DNA of 64,000 bases. Source: Bifidobacterium saimiriisciurei. Lineage in GTDB: Bacteria > Actinomycetota > Actinomycetes > Actinomycetales > Bifidobacteriaceae. A model generated the notes under the pieces. The model saw nothing but the letters and a program-made list of their open reading frames with translations, did no database searches and was not told the DNA's origin. Positions 50,431-58,377 of the stretch are shown here, in pieces. The position numbers were made by a program, and so were the translations under genes. Numbering within the stretch: position 1 is the stretch's first letter; each line of letters opens with the position of its first letter. The stretch covers positions 25,435 to 89,434 of the forward strand of contig NZ_WHZU01000007.1 in assembly GCF_010667655.1 (NCBI RefSeq), in the 5' to 3' direction.

Positions 50431-50943
50431 TCAGATCACCTGCTCCAACTCGTCGGACTGGTCGGTCGCCGCCCGCAGCAGACCCTTCATGACGACCATG
50501 AGCAGAATGAACCCGATCTCGGCCACCAATGTCGCGCCCAGCACCGCGAGAACGCTGAAGAAATCCATGGCCGGCATGGCGGCGTCGGACGAGCCGGTCA
50601 CAGCGAAACAGGCCAGCACGACGGCCGTCAACACCGTTCCGACGGAAGCGCCGCCGATGATGAGATTCACGCAGGGCCGCGCCTTCGCCGTGAACACCAC
50701 ACCCGAACCGGACAGCGAGAACAACCGCCATACGCCGACGAACGCCGCTTCGACACAGAGCAGGAACAGCACGCCCAACACCAGATACGGCCATCGCATC
50801 GCCGCCTGGCCGGGATACAATCCGGCCATCGCGGCGCTCAACGTCGGAACGGCGAACACCTGACCCCACAGGCACGCCAGCCAGATGAGCACGACGATGG
50901 CCTTGAGCCCTCCAAGCACCCAGGGATTCATGTATTTCGACAT
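50431..50943 (-). CDS. DUF2975 membrane protein
   Basis: 170 aa with four helices (VLGGLKAIVVLIWLACLWG; YLVLGVLFLLCVEAAFVGVW; GTVLTAVVLACFAV; VLGATLVAEIGFILLMVV) and the DUF2975 pattern. It forms an operon with the XRE regulator. AGGAGG 8 nt before ATG 50943 sets the start. Confidence 0.9.
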   Translation of the reverse strand: MSKYMNPWVLGGLKAIVVLIWLACLWGQVFAVPTLSAAMAGLYPGQAAMRWPYLVLGVLFLLCVEAAFVGVWRLFSLSGSGVVFTAKARPCVNLIIGGASVGTVLTAVVLACFAVTGSSDAAMPAMDFFSVLAVLGATLVAEIGFILLMVVMKGLLRAATDQSDELEQVI

Positions 50944-50967
50944 AACCACACCTCCTGCAATCAAAAT

Positions 50968-51008
50968 ATATCGAATAACAATATTACTATATCGAAATAC
51001 GATATTTT
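50968..51008 (-). promoter_or_regulatory. AT-rich promoter with TATCG dyad for DUF2975/XRE
   Basis: TATCG-AAATA-CGATA at 50990-51004 is a perfect dyad. A further ATATCGAATA half-site lies nearer the gene. A likely autoregulatory operator of the XRE protein, in a strikingly AT-rich island. Confidence 0.55.
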
Positions 51009-51057
51009 TAACAAGTGGCTCGCAAGAATTTGGCAATCATCGGCGTAGCATGAAACC

Positions 51058-51462
51058 ATGCTCGACCATCTGACACTGCACGTACGCGACATCGACCACA
51101 GCATCGACTTCTACACCAAGGCGCTCAAACCACTCGGCTACATCGTCAAAGCCCACCACGAGTCCACGCTCGGATTCGGCGTCGACGACGGCACCCCGCA
51201 CTCCGACTTCTACATCTCTCCGGCAAACAATGCCGACGGCAACAAGGGCGACGGCACATCACCCACGCCTGTCACCCACATCGCATTCCTCGCACCAAGC
51301 CGACAGTCCGTCCGGGACTTCCACGACGCCGCGCTCGCGGCCGGCGGGCGCGACAACGGCGCCCCCGGCCCGCGCGACTACCATCCCGGATACTATTCCG
51401 CGTTCGTGCTCGACCCCGACGGCAACAACATCGAAGCCGTCGTCGACTGGGCCCACGAATAG
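51058..51462 (+). CDS. VOC-family (glyoxalase/bleomycin resistance-like) protein
   Basis: 134-aa vicinal oxygen chelate protein. Two beta-alpha-beta-beta-beta halves begin MLDHLTLHVRDIDHSIDFY and THIAFLAPSRQSVRDFH. The metal ligands His and Glu are visible (DHLTLH; GNNIEAVVDW). Probably an isomerase or dioxygenase-like enzyme, substrate unknown. The ATG has no ribosome site, and TAGCAT about 8 nt upstream suggests a leaderless mRNA. Confidence 0.87.
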   Translation: MLDHLTLHVRDIDHSIDFYTKALKPLGYIVKAHHESTLGFGVDDGTPHSDFYISPANNADGNKGDGTSPTPVTHIAFLAPSRQSVRDFHDAALAAGGRDNGAPGPRDYHPGYYSAFVLDPDGNNIEAVVDWAHE

Positions 51463-51466
51463 CAAA

Positions 51467-51504
51467 CGCCCCATCGGCTCCGTCGTTCATGAGCCGGTGG
51501 GGCG
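51467..51504. terminator. Bidirectional hairpin
   Basis: CGCCCCATCGGCTC pairs with GAGCCGGTGGGGCG (one wobble) between the convergent VOC and HAD genes. Confidence 0.75.
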
Positions 51505-51524
51505 GAGAGCCGGAAAGGCGCGGA

Positions 51525-52157
51525 TCAGAACTTCATGCCCAATGATGCGAGGTCCCGGCGGGCCTGCTCGGCGTCGATGAAGCGGAACGCGTGCATACCT
51601 ACGGCCTGCGCGCCCGTTACGTTCTTGGCGGTGTCGTCGAGGAACACTGAGGACTCGGCCTTGAGGCCGAACCGGCTTAGCGCGAGCTCGTAGATGTCGG
51701 CGTTCGGCTTGTGCAGCTTCTCGATGCCGGAGACCACCGTGCCTTCAAGCAGCTCGTCCAGCTGCGGGAACTTGTCGAACGCGATGTGGATGGTCTCATG
51801 CGACCAGTTCGTCAGTCCCCACACGCCATAGCCGGCGGACTTCAGGTCGCGCAGAAGCCGCTCCATGCCGGGCAGCATACGGGGCAGCGCGTCTCCGTAA
51901 TGGTCCACGTAGTAGCGGAAGATGCCGGCGATGTACTCGCCCTGCTCACGCACCACGTCAGGCATGATATCGGCCACGTCCTCGCCGGCATCCATGCGGT
52001 CCTCGTAGCGGAAGAAGCCATGCGGGTCATCGTCGGCGCAGATGCGGTCGACGACCTCCGGCGGGAAATGCCCCTCGAGGCAGGCGCGGCACCGCCAGTC
52101 CAGCAGCACGCCGCAGAAATCGAAGATGACGTCGGTGACGGGGGATTCGTTGCTCAT
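51525..52157 (-). CDS. HAD-superfamily hydrolase, YihX-like
   Basis: 210 aa, haloacid dehalogenase subfamily IA. Motif I is altered: DVIFDFCGVLLDW has Asp, then Phe-Cys in place of DxDGT. Motif II is LTNWS, and KLHKPNADIYELALSRF and FLDDTAKNV supply motifs III and IV. This matches YihX/epoxide-hydrolase-type HAD phosphatases. GGAG precedes ATG 52157. Confidence 0.9.
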   Translation of the reverse strand: MSNESPVTDVIFDFCGVLLDWRCRACLEGHFPPEVVDRICADDDPHGFFRYEDRMDAGEDVADIMPDVVREQGEYIAGIFRYYVDHYGDALPRMLPGMERLLRDLKSAGYGVWGLTNWSHETIHIAFDKFPQLDELLEGTVVSGIEKLHKPNADIYELALSRFGLKAESSVFLDDTAKNVTGAQAVGMHAFRFIDAEQARRDLASLGMKF

Positions 52158-52361
52158 GTCGCTCCTTAACGGTCCTTGACAATCCGGTTGCGATACGGTC
52201 GGCACAATGATTGAGAGTCTATCGCACTGCGGGTGCGGAACGTTCCCGTATTCCACGACCGGCCACGCCGGCGGCCATGGCCGAGACCATGGATGGGACT
52301 ACACTGAAACACGAGTGCCAGGCGAACGACGCAGTTGCAGGGCCTAAGGAGTGTGAGCCCA

Positions 52362-53141
52362 TTGTCCGATTGGAATTCCGAGCAGTACCTGAAGTTCGAG
52401 GCGGAGCGAACGCAGCCGTCGATCGATCTGGCCCGAAGGGTCAAGCAGGTCATCCCCGGTCCGAACATCATCGCCGACCTCGGCTGCGGCCCCGGCAACA
52501 GCACCACCGTATTGCGTCGCGCGTTCCCCGAATCCCGGCTGTTCGGCATCGACAACTCGCCGAACATGATCGCCAGCGCCAAGAAGGACCATCCCGGCAT
52601 CGAATTCCTGCTCGGCGACGTGCATCACCTGCACGGCCGCTACGACCTCATGTTCTCCAACGCCTGCCTGCAATGGATACCCGGCCACCGGCTGCTCATA
52701 CCGCAGCTCATGGAGTCGCTCAACCCCGGCGGCGTGCTCGCCGTGCAGATCCCCATGGTCGAGCAGACGCCGCTGTTCAGCATCATCTACGAGGTGGCCA
52801 ACGACCCGCGCTGGAATCTCGGCGACGTATTGCGCGGCAAGAACGGTACGCTGCAGCCCGAGGAATACTTCGACATCCTCGCCGCCACCAGCTCCGACTT
52901 CACCCAATGGGAGACGACCTACTACCACCGCATGCCGTCCGCCGACGCGCTCGTCGAATGGGTCAAGGGTGCCCGCATGCAACGCTACATCGCCGCACTG
53001 AACGAACGCGACGAATCGGGGAAGGCTGCCGAACGCTTCGAGCAGGAGGTCGCCTGGCGCGTGAACTCCGCCTACGTGCCGCAGGCCAACGGCGAGGTCA
53101 TCCTCAAGTTCCGCCGGTTCTTCTTCATCGCGAAAAAATGA
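52362..53141 (+). CDS. tam: Trans-aconitate 2-methyltransferase
   Basis: 259-aa SAM methyltransferase. SDWNSEQYLKFEAERTQPS is the classic Tam N-terminus. SAM motif IIADLGCGPGNSTTVL, then FSNACLQWIPGH and LNPGGVLAVQIPM. The start is TTG 52362, which gives exactly this N-terminus and lies 10 nt after AAGGAG; a GTG at 52353 is too close to the ribosome site. Confidence 0.93.
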   Translation: MSDWNSEQYLKFEAERTQPSIDLARRVKQVIPGPNIIADLGCGPGNSTTVLRRAFPESRLFGIDNSPNMIASAKKDHPGIEFLLGDVHHLHGRYDLMFSNACLQWIPGHRLLIPQLMESLNPGGVLAVQIPMVEQTPLFSIIYEVANDPRWNLGDVLRGKNGTLQPEEYFDILAATSSDFTQWETTYYHRMPSADALVEWVKGARMQRYIAALNERDESGKAAERFEQEVAWRVNSAYVPQANGEVILKFRRFFFIAKK

Positions 53142-53153
53142 TCGGCCGATAAC

Positions 53154-53178
53154 GATGGCGTAAAGTCGCCATCTTATT
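53154..53178 (+). terminator. Terminator after tam
   Basis: GATGGCG-TAAAGT-CGCCATC followed by TTATT. Confidence 0.75.
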
Positions 53179-53332
53179 ACGATTCAACATGTTGCCCAGT
53201 TATATTTTCTCGGTCGGTGAGGGCAGCTGGTTCCTCGCTTCATCGGTACGGATTCGTCGACTTGACTGTGGCGTCTTGTTCGTCGGGCTTCGTATCATCG
53301 TCTCGTCCGGAAGACGAACGAAAGGGCGATGA

Positions 53333-54148
53333 ATGACGCGGCCGAAGGCGAACATGGTCATACGGGGGAATGAAACGCAGGGCGATGGCATCCCCGTCGT
53401 ATTCGTGCACGGCCTGGGCGTCGACCATCGTTCGCTGATGCTATTGGACGACGTCTTCCCCGAGCCGACGCGCCGCATCTATCTGGACCTGCCGGGCTTC
53501 GGCAAAACCCCGGCTCTGGATGGCGCGGGCGGACTGCCGGAGATGGCCGACTGGCTGCAATCCATCATCGACGACATCGTCGGACCGCGCACGGCTTTCG
53601 CCATGGTCGGCAACTCCATGGGAGGCGCCCTGGCCCGCGAGATACTGGCCCGTGAATCCGAGCGTGTGCTCGGTCTCGCGCTCATCGCGCCCGTGGTCGA
53701 CCCGCGTCACGCACACCGCAGGGTCGGGGAGCATGTCATCGCCGACCCGAACCCGAAACTCACCCACGCGTTGCCTCAGGAACAGGTCTTCGACTTCATC
53801 ACCATGGGCGTCAACCAGTCCTTCGAGGCATGGCGACGCTACCAAAGGTTCATCCTTCCCGGCGTGCGGCTGTGCGACCGCGAGGCGTGCAGGAGGCTCG
53901 GCGAACGATATTTCCTCAACGACGTGCCCGAGCAGGTGTTCGGCACGTTCGGAGGCCCCACGCTCATCGTCACCGGCCATGAGGACCAGATCGTCGGCTA
54001 CGAGGACCAGAGGGCGTTGCTGCCGCATTATCCGAACACGAGGTTCGTGGTGTTGGACAACGCCGGACACAACCTGCACATCGACCGTCCGAAGGAGACG
54101 GGCCGGCTGCTGACGGATTGGGCCGGCAAGGTCGTGAAGGCCGTGTGA
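53333..54148 (+). CDS. Alpha/beta-hydrolase
   Basis: 271 aa. Oxyanion HGLGVDH, nucleophile elbow VGNSMGGALAR, Asp in TGHEDQIVGYE, and catalytic His in NAGHNLHIDRP. This is the complete triad of the general hydrolase fold (peptidase S33/esterase-like). Substrate unknown. GAAAGGG precedes ATG 53333. Confidence 0.9.
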   Translation: MTRPKANMVIRGNETQGDGIPVVFVHGLGVDHRSLMLLDDVFPEPTRRIYLDLPGFGKTPALDGAGGLPEMADWLQSIIDDIVGPRTAFAMVGNSMGGALAREILARESERVLGLALIAPVVDPRHAHRRVGEHVIADPNPKLTHALPQEQVFDFITMGVNQSFEAWRRYQRFILPGVRLCDREACRRLGERYFLNDVPEQVFGTFGGPTLIVTGHEDQIVGYEDQRALLPHYPNTRFVVLDNAGHNLHIDRPKETGRLLTDWAGKVVKAV

Positions 54149-54218
54149 ACCTCAACGCCGCATGATACAGTGGCTTGTTCGCAAACGTTTTAGGAATCCG
54201 AAGAAAGAGAACCAACCC

Positions 54219-54524
54219 ATGGCATTGACCAAGAAGCAGATCAAGCAGCTCCGTTCGCTCGGCCAGCAGCTCAAGCCCGAGCTCATCATCGGCAAGAACG
54301 GCATCACCGACGCCACCATCGCCCAGGCGGAGGAGAGCCTCGAGGCCCATGAGCTCATCAAGTGCTCGCTGCTGGACGGCTGCGGCTACACCGCCAAGGA
54401 GGCCGGCGAGGAGTTCGCCGAGCGGCTGCACGCCGACCTGGTGCAGACCATCGGCCACCGTTTCGTGCTCTACCGTGAGACGAGCAAGGAAGGCGTCAAG
54501 AAGATCCGTCTGGTCCGCGAGTAG
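54219..54524 (+). CDS. yhbY: YhbY/CRS1-domain RNA-binding protein
   Basis: 101-aa single CRM-domain protein (TKKQIKQLRSLGQQLKPELIIGKNGIT; HELIKCSLLDGC; VLYRETSKEGVKKIRL) associated with pre-50S ribosomes in other bacteria. AAGAAAGAG precedes ATG 54219. Confidence 0.95.
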   Translation: MALTKKQIKQLRSLGQQLKPELIIGKNGITDATIAQAEESLEAHELIKCSLLDGCGYTAKEAGEEFAERLHADLVQTIGHRFVLYRETSKEGVKKIRLVRE

Positions 54525-54540
54525 GATTCGTCCGGAATTC

Positions 54541-54580
54541 GCGATTCACTCTTTTCGCAGCCCGTGAAGGAGTGAATCGC
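54541..54580. repeat. Palindromic repeat, copy 1
   Basis: GCGATTCACTC and GAGTGAATCGC form an 11-bp perfect stem around an 18-nt centre. The same element recurs inverted at 54661-54693. It also serves as a possible terminator for yhbY. Confidence 0.7.
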
Positions 54581-54660
54581 GGATACATGAAATGCAGCAT
54601 CATTCGACTGTCGAATCGTCGATATTCCAGGCAAGTCATGTTTTCTTGGGGTCATTCCCG

Positions 54661-54693
54661 TTCACTCCTTGCGGAACCGGCGAAAAGAGTGAA
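54661..54693. repeat. Palindromic repeat, copy 2 (inverted)
   Basis: TTCACTC...GAGTGAA with an interior ending GGCGAAAA, matching the reverse complement of copy 1 in both arms and flanks. The pair frames about 80 bp without coding signs. Confidence 0.65.
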
Positions 54694-54744
54694 TGCTGTG
54701 GCGGGTACAGTGGTGTAGCGGTTGCCAAGGAACGGGGGATCACA

Positions 54745-55044
54745 ATGTCGCTGAGCATGACGCAACGCAGGAACACCATTCGCGAATTCAAGGAGAACCT
54801 CGGGCTGCTGGGGCTTACGGCCGCCGACCTCGCCAAATACTTCGACGTGGACGAGCAGTACATCGTCGACATCATCGAACTGCGCAGCGGGGTGCTTGAG
54901 GATCCGTGGATCATCCGCAACTATCTGCTGCGCAAGGCCGAGGAGCGGGGCGTGGAATTGAAGCCGTTCACCGCGTTGGTCGGCGACCACCATGACTACT
55001 GGTTCCTCGACGGCGTGATGATCGATGCGGGGGAGTTGCAGTAG
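54745..55044 (+). CDS. DUF2316 protein
   Basis: 99 aa. RNTIREFKENLGLLGLTAADLAKYFDV followed by LEDPWIIRNYLLRKAEERG and FTALVGDHHDYWFLDG match DUF2316. The N-terminal helices look like a helix-turn-helix with the role of a small regulator, but this is unproven. Confidence 0.9.
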   Translation: MSLSMTQRRNTIREFKENLGLLGLTAADLAKYFDVDEQYIVDIIELRSGVLEDPWIIRNYLLRKAEERGVELKPFTALVGDHHDYWFLDGVMIDAGELQ

Positions 55045-55091
55045 CGGAAGCGACGCCGGCGTATGAAGTATGCCAAGCATGCGAATATGGC

Positions 55092-55140
55092 AAAGGGCCG
55101 GTTGCATAAGTAACAAGATGTCTTATGCAACCGGCCCTTT
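55092..55140. terminator. 19-bp perfect bidirectional terminator
   Basis: AAAGGGCCGGTTGCATAAG pairs perfectly with CTTATGCAACCGGCCCTTT around an 11-nt loop, between convergent DUF2316 and LysR genes. It is the most stable hairpin I noticed in the window. Confidence 0.92.
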
Positions 55141-55179
55141 ATGTATGCCCGTAACGGAAAGCTGGCCGTTTGTGAAAAA

Positions 55180-56103
55180 TCAGTCGATCAGCGTGTAGCC
55201 GTGGTCGGCGATGACGGACTTGAGCTTCTCGAGATACACTTCGGCGGCCTTGGAGAGCTTGGCGCGTTCGTTGGTGATCCAGCCGACGAGCATCTTCTCG
55301 TCGGATTCCAGCGGCACGGTGACGATCTTCTCGGAGTTGAGGTCCTCGTTGTCGATGCCGGAGCACACCGTGTAGCCGTTGAGGCCGACGATGAAGTTGA
55401 GGATGGTGGCGCGGTCGGTCACGTTGATCTGCTTGGGGGAGTACTCGGGCCACACGGCCTCCTCGGCGAAGTAGAAGCTGCCCTCCTCGCCCTGCTCGTA
55501 CTGGATCCACGGATACGGCTTGAGATCCTCCATGGTCAGGCTCTTGCGGCCGGCAAGTGGGTTGGAACGGGAAAGGAACACGTGCAGTCCGGCACGGAAG
55601 ATCGGGTGGAACTCGAGGTGCTTCTCGCGCAGCAGCTTGCCGATGACGTCCTTGTTGAAGTCGGACAGGTAGAGGATGCCGACCTCGGACTGCATGTTGG
55701 CGACCTGGTTGATGATGTCCTTGGTGCGGGTCTCGCGGATGGTGAACTCGTACTCGTCGGACTTGATGGAGTTGATGAGCTCCACGAATGCCTCGACGGC
55801 GAACATGTAGTGCTGGGTGGAGACCTGGCACAGCTGCTTGCGCGGCTTGGCGTTCTTGTAGCGCTCCTCGAGCAGCGCGGACTGGTCGAGGACCTGGCGG
55901 GCGTAGGTGAGGAACTCGGCGCCGTCGACGGTCAGGGCGATGCCCTGCGAGGAGCGGGTGAAGATCTCGATGCCCATCTCCTTCTCCAGTTCCTTGACGG
56001 CGGAGGAAAGCGCCGGCTGGGAGATGTACAGTTCGTGCGAGGCCTCGTTCATGGAGCCGCATTCGACGATTTTGACGATGTATTTCAGCTGCAGCAGTGT
56101 CAT
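55180..56103 (-). CDS. LysR-family transcriptional regulator
   Basis: 307 aa. The helix-turn-helix is MTLLQLKYIVKIVECGSMNEASHELYISQPALSSAVKELEKEMG. The effector domain is of the type seen in CbbR/CysB-like regulators, but the ligand is unknown. A -10 box TATAAC lies 8 nt before ATG 56103 on the minus strand, so the mRNA is probably leaderless. No target gene is adjacent on the divergent side, where a non-coding stretch begins; the regulator may control itself or that RNA locus. Confidence 0.92.
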   Translation of the reverse strand: MTLLQLKYIVKIVECGSMNEASHELYISQPALSSAVKELEKEMGIEIFTRSSQGIALTVDGAEFLTYARQVLDQSALLEERYKNAKPRKQLCQVSTQHYMFAVEAFVELINSIKSDEYEFTIRETRTKDIINQVANMQSEVGILYLSDFNKDVIGKLLREKHLEFHPIFRAGLHVFLSRSNPLAGRKSLTMEDLKPYPWIQYEQGEEGSFYFAEEAVWPEYSPKQINVTDRATILNFIVGLNGYTVCSGIDNEDLNSEKIVTVPLESDEKMLVGWITNERAKLSKAAEVYLEKLKSVIADHGYTLID

Positions 56104-56111
56104 AAGACAAG

Positions 56112-56117
56112 GTTATA
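56112..56117 (-). promoter_or_regulatory. -10 box of the LysR gene
   Basis: TATAAC on the minus strand, 8 nt from the start codon. TATAG-type half-sites flank it (about 56112-56150) and could be LysR binding sites. Confidence 0.5.
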
Positions 56118-56324
56118 GCAGATATCACAAACACTTATGTTGCCTATACCCCGAATCTGGCGAATATGCGTCCGGTCCCCGGACAAGGGAAACGACGATA
56201 TGGACCAGAAAGCGTGCTGACTGCCGTTGATCGTCCTGTTGGAAATACGTGTTACTGCTCTCAAATAACACGATATCCTCGGCACTTCCCACGAATCGAA
56301 CAATTGGTGACAAAGCCGCATAAT

Positions 56325-56346
56325 CGTTGGTGTTCCAACGTTTTTT
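56325..56346 (+). terminator. Intrinsic terminator in the non-coding stretch
   Basis: CGTTGG-TGTT-CCAACG followed by six T. It implies a plus-strand transcript from within 56104-56324, where hairpins GTCCGG-TCC-CCGGAC and CGTGTTA...TAACACG are also seen, but no gene. Confidence 0.75.
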
Positions 56347-56368
56347 GACGCCGCGATTTGTGTTCGTG

Positions 56369-56377
56369 TGCTATACT
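56369..56377 (+). promoter_or_regulatory. Extended -10 promoter
   Basis: TG-C-TATACT, an extended -10. TTGACG lies 21 nt upstream, too far for a normal -35. Transcription would start near 56384. Confidence 0.7.
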
Positions 56378-56383
56378 GAAAGC

Positions 56384-56748
56384 GAAGGTTGGAAATATTC
56401 AACCAGAGAAAACGAACACGAGGTAGTGTTTGATTTCCGATCTTCGACATGATGCCGCAACGAAGCGGCGGAAGGTACGGCAACGGACCGAGGTTGCAGG
56501 GCCGCAAGGTGGCGGCCGATAACTGAAGAGAACGCATATGAAGGAATCGCGATGCACGAGGTCGCGACGATGATCGCGCATCCGACTGAGGACGTCGAGA
56601 GCGGATGCGCAACGAGGCAGGCAGTGATAATCGAACCATCATGAACCAGACAAGCGGATACCCATCCGCCCGACAATTGAAGAGGTGACTATGGCAGACA
56701 CCATACAACCATGAGGCCCCGGGGTTTGAAACACAGCTCCGGGGTCTC
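56384..56748 (+). ncRNA. Candidate structured RNA with embedded short ORFs
   Basis: About 365 nt between an extended -10 promoter and a terminator, with no conventional gene. Hairpins in order: GGTTG/CAACC (56388-), AACAC/GTGTT with GAGGTA in the loop (56415-), GCCGC/GCGGC (56454-), a GGT-CG-GCAA-CG-ACC tetraloop stem (56474-), GGCCGC/GCGGCC (56500-), CGCGA/TCGCG (56549-), GCGCATCCG/CGGATGCGC (56576-56610) and GCGGAT/ATCCGC (56654-). GAGG occurs seven times, mostly in loops or linkers. Short ORFs with overlapping stops and starts are also present (56449-56526, 56552-56644, 56641-56688, 56691-56714). I do not recognise an RNase P, tmRNA, SRP or 6S signature. Confidence 0.6.
56713..56748 (+). 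terminator. Terminator of the RNA locus
   Basis: GAGGCCCCGG pairs with CCGGGGTCTC (one wobble). The stop of the last short ORF lies in the stem. Followed by GTTC, so only a weak T-tail. It also lies between convergent genes. Confidence 0.7.
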
Positions 56749-56826
56749 GTTCATGTGCGCGACTGCAAGTCCCGCGCACACGTATGCACGATGTAAATCG
56801 CCCGAGGCGGTACGGTCCGCAACACG

Positions 56827-57432
56827 TCACCGCAGGATGTCGACCGGCGCCATCGTCTTGTTCCTCTCGATGATCGAGCAGATACGTTCCGGCGTCTCCT
56901 TGCAGCCGCCGCGAATCCACAGCCAGATGATCGACGACACCGACGACACGAGAATCTCCATCGCATACGGCCGGGGGATGTCCGCATACGTGTTGGACGT
57001 GAGATTCAGACGCTTCGCCTGCGAAATCAGCATCCGCTTGAGTATGTCCTTGAACCGGTCGTACATCTGCATGTCACTGCCCGAACGGGAGATCGCATCG
57101 AAGAACGCATACTCGCGTTTGACATAGCGCAGCGCCTCGGCGATCGCCTCCGTACGGAAGATGTCCAGCACGTCATCCACTGACCTTCTGCCACCGCGCA
57201 TGTCGTCGCCGACGAGAATCTCTGTCAGGTCGTCGATGGTGTCGTCGATGAGCTGCTGCTTCAAATCGAACTTGTCGAGATAATGCAGATAGAACGTGCC
57301 GCGGTTGACGCCGGCCGCCCTGACGATGGCGCTGACCGTCATCGACTCGAACCCCTTCTCCTGCATGAGCTCGATGAACGCGTCCCGGATCCTCGCCTCG
57401 GTCCTGGTCTGCCTTCGTGCCGTCGTCGCCAT
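56827..57432 (-). CDS. TetR-family regulator of the divergent ABC exporter
   Basis: 201 aa. N-terminal helix-turn-helix TRTEARIRDAFIELMQEKGFESMTVSAIVRAAGVNRGTFYLHYLDKFDL, C-terminal ligand domain of the large TetR_C group common in Firmicutes/actinobacteria. It is divergent from the ABC genes. Its own promoter (minus strand TTGCCG at 57514-57509, 16-nt spacer, TATAAC at 57492-57487) is overlapped by the GTTCAT/ATGAAC operator, so it should repress itself and probably the exporter. Confidence 0.93.
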   Translation of the reverse strand: MATTARRQTRTEARIRDAFIELMQEKGFESMTVSAIVRAAGVNRGTFYLHYLDKFDLKQQLIDDTIDDLTEILVGDDMRGGRRSVDDVLDIFRTEAIAEALRYVKREYAFFDAISRSGSDMQMYDRFKDILKRMLISQAKRLNLTSNTYADIPRPYAMEILVSSVSSIIWLWIRGGCKETPERICSIIERNKTMAPVDILR

Positions 57433-57486
57433 GATCCGCCTCCCTTACGGCATCGTCGCCCTGTCTCCTCCGACGTTGATTCCACA

Positions 57487-57514
57487 GGTTATATCAACAT
57501 ACCGTTCATCGGCA
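57487..57514 (-). promoter_or_regulatory. Promoter of the TetR gene
   Basis: TTGCCG, 16-nt spacer, TATAAC on the minus strand. Confidence 0.65.
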
Positions 57515-57553
57515 AACGGAATGAACAGTTTCCGAAAAACCGTTCATTATGAA
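57503..57553. promoter_or_regulatory. Two GTTCAT/ATGAAC operators
   Basis: GTTCAT-11 nt-ATGAAC (57503-57525) and GTTCAT-T-ATGAAC (57541-57553): four identical half-sites in 51 bp, the first dyad overlapping the tetR -35. Strong candidate TetR binding sites. Confidence 0.75.
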
Positions 57554-57673
57554 CAATTCCAACGATTCTGACCATTGTCGGCACCATATTCACGTTCCTA
57601 CAATCGGACCAGAAAATCGACATGTTGTGCATTGCGGGCATGCCACCGATTCAACGGGGAACAGGAGACACCC

Positions 57674-58375
57674 ATGGCGTACATCGAAATGGTCCACAGC
57701 TTCAAACGCTACCGCATGGGCGACACCACCATCGTCGCCAACAACGACGTGACCTTCGGCATCGAACAGGGCGAACTCGCCATCATCCTCGGAGCCTCCG
57801 GAGCCGGCAAATCCACCGTGCTCAACATCCTCGGCGGCATGGACACCAACTCCGAAGGCCAGGTCATCATCGACGGCAAGGACATCGCGAACTACAACGC
57901 GCGCCAACTGACCGACTACCGGCGATACGGCATCGGATTCGTATTCCAGTTCTACAACCTCGTCGCCAACCTGACCGCACGCGAAAACGTGGAACTGGCG
58001 TCCGAAATCGTGCCCGACGCGCAGGACCCCGTGCAGGCGCTCGCCGACGTGGGATTGCAGGACCGCATCGACAACTTCCCGGCCCAGCTTTCCGGCGGCG
58101 AACAGCAGCGCGTGGCCATCGCCCGCGCCGTGGCGAAGAACCCGAAGATTCTGCTATGCGACGAACCGACCGGCGCATTGGATTACAACACCGGCAAGCA
58201 GGTGCTGCGCATCCTGCAGAACCAAAGCCGCGAGAAAGGCGCGACCGTGGTCATCGTCACCCACAACTCCGCCATCGCGCCCATCGCCGACCGGGTGATC
58301 CGCATGCACGACGCCCGCGTGAAAAGCGTGGAGATCAACGAACACCCCATGGACATCAAGGACCTGGAGTGGTGA
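57674..58375 (+). CDS. ABC exporter ATPase, MacB/BceA-like
   Basis: 233 aa. Walker [11 protein letters not shown]-loop [13 protein letters not shown], signature [15 protein letters not shown], Walker [13 protein letters not shown], switch [20 protein letters not shown] precedes ATG 57674. It overlaps or abuts the giant permease gene and is divergent from its probable TetR repressor. Confidence 0.95.
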   Translation: MAYIEMVHSFKRYRMGDTTIVANNDVTFGIEQGELAIILGASGAGKSTVLNILGGMDTNSEGQVIIDGKDIANYNARQLTDYRRYGIGFVFQFYNLVANLTARENVELASEIVPDAQDPVQALADVGLQDRIDNFPAQLSGGEQQRVAIARAVAKNPKILLCDEPTGALDYNTGKQVLRILQNQSREKGATVVIVTHNSAIAPIADRVIRMHDARVKSVEINEHPMDIKDLEW

Positions 58376-58377
58376 CG

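Noticed and set aside
56100..56708. 202-codon minus-strand open frame across the non-coding stretch
   Set aside because: Composition is unlike a protein, it begins in the terminator, and the promoter and terminator signals read the other strand.
56384..56748. RNase P RNA, tmRNA, SRP RNA or 6S RNA
   Set aside because: The conserved core motifs of these RNAs are not found: no P4 core, no ALAA-type tag, no SRP domain IV loop, and it is not a single long 6S-like hairpin.
57622..58377. Long upstream extension of the permease frame
   Set aside because: It runs through the whole ATPase gene in another frame; the Arg/Gly/His-rich sequence is a shadow, and GGAG sits before ATG 58378.
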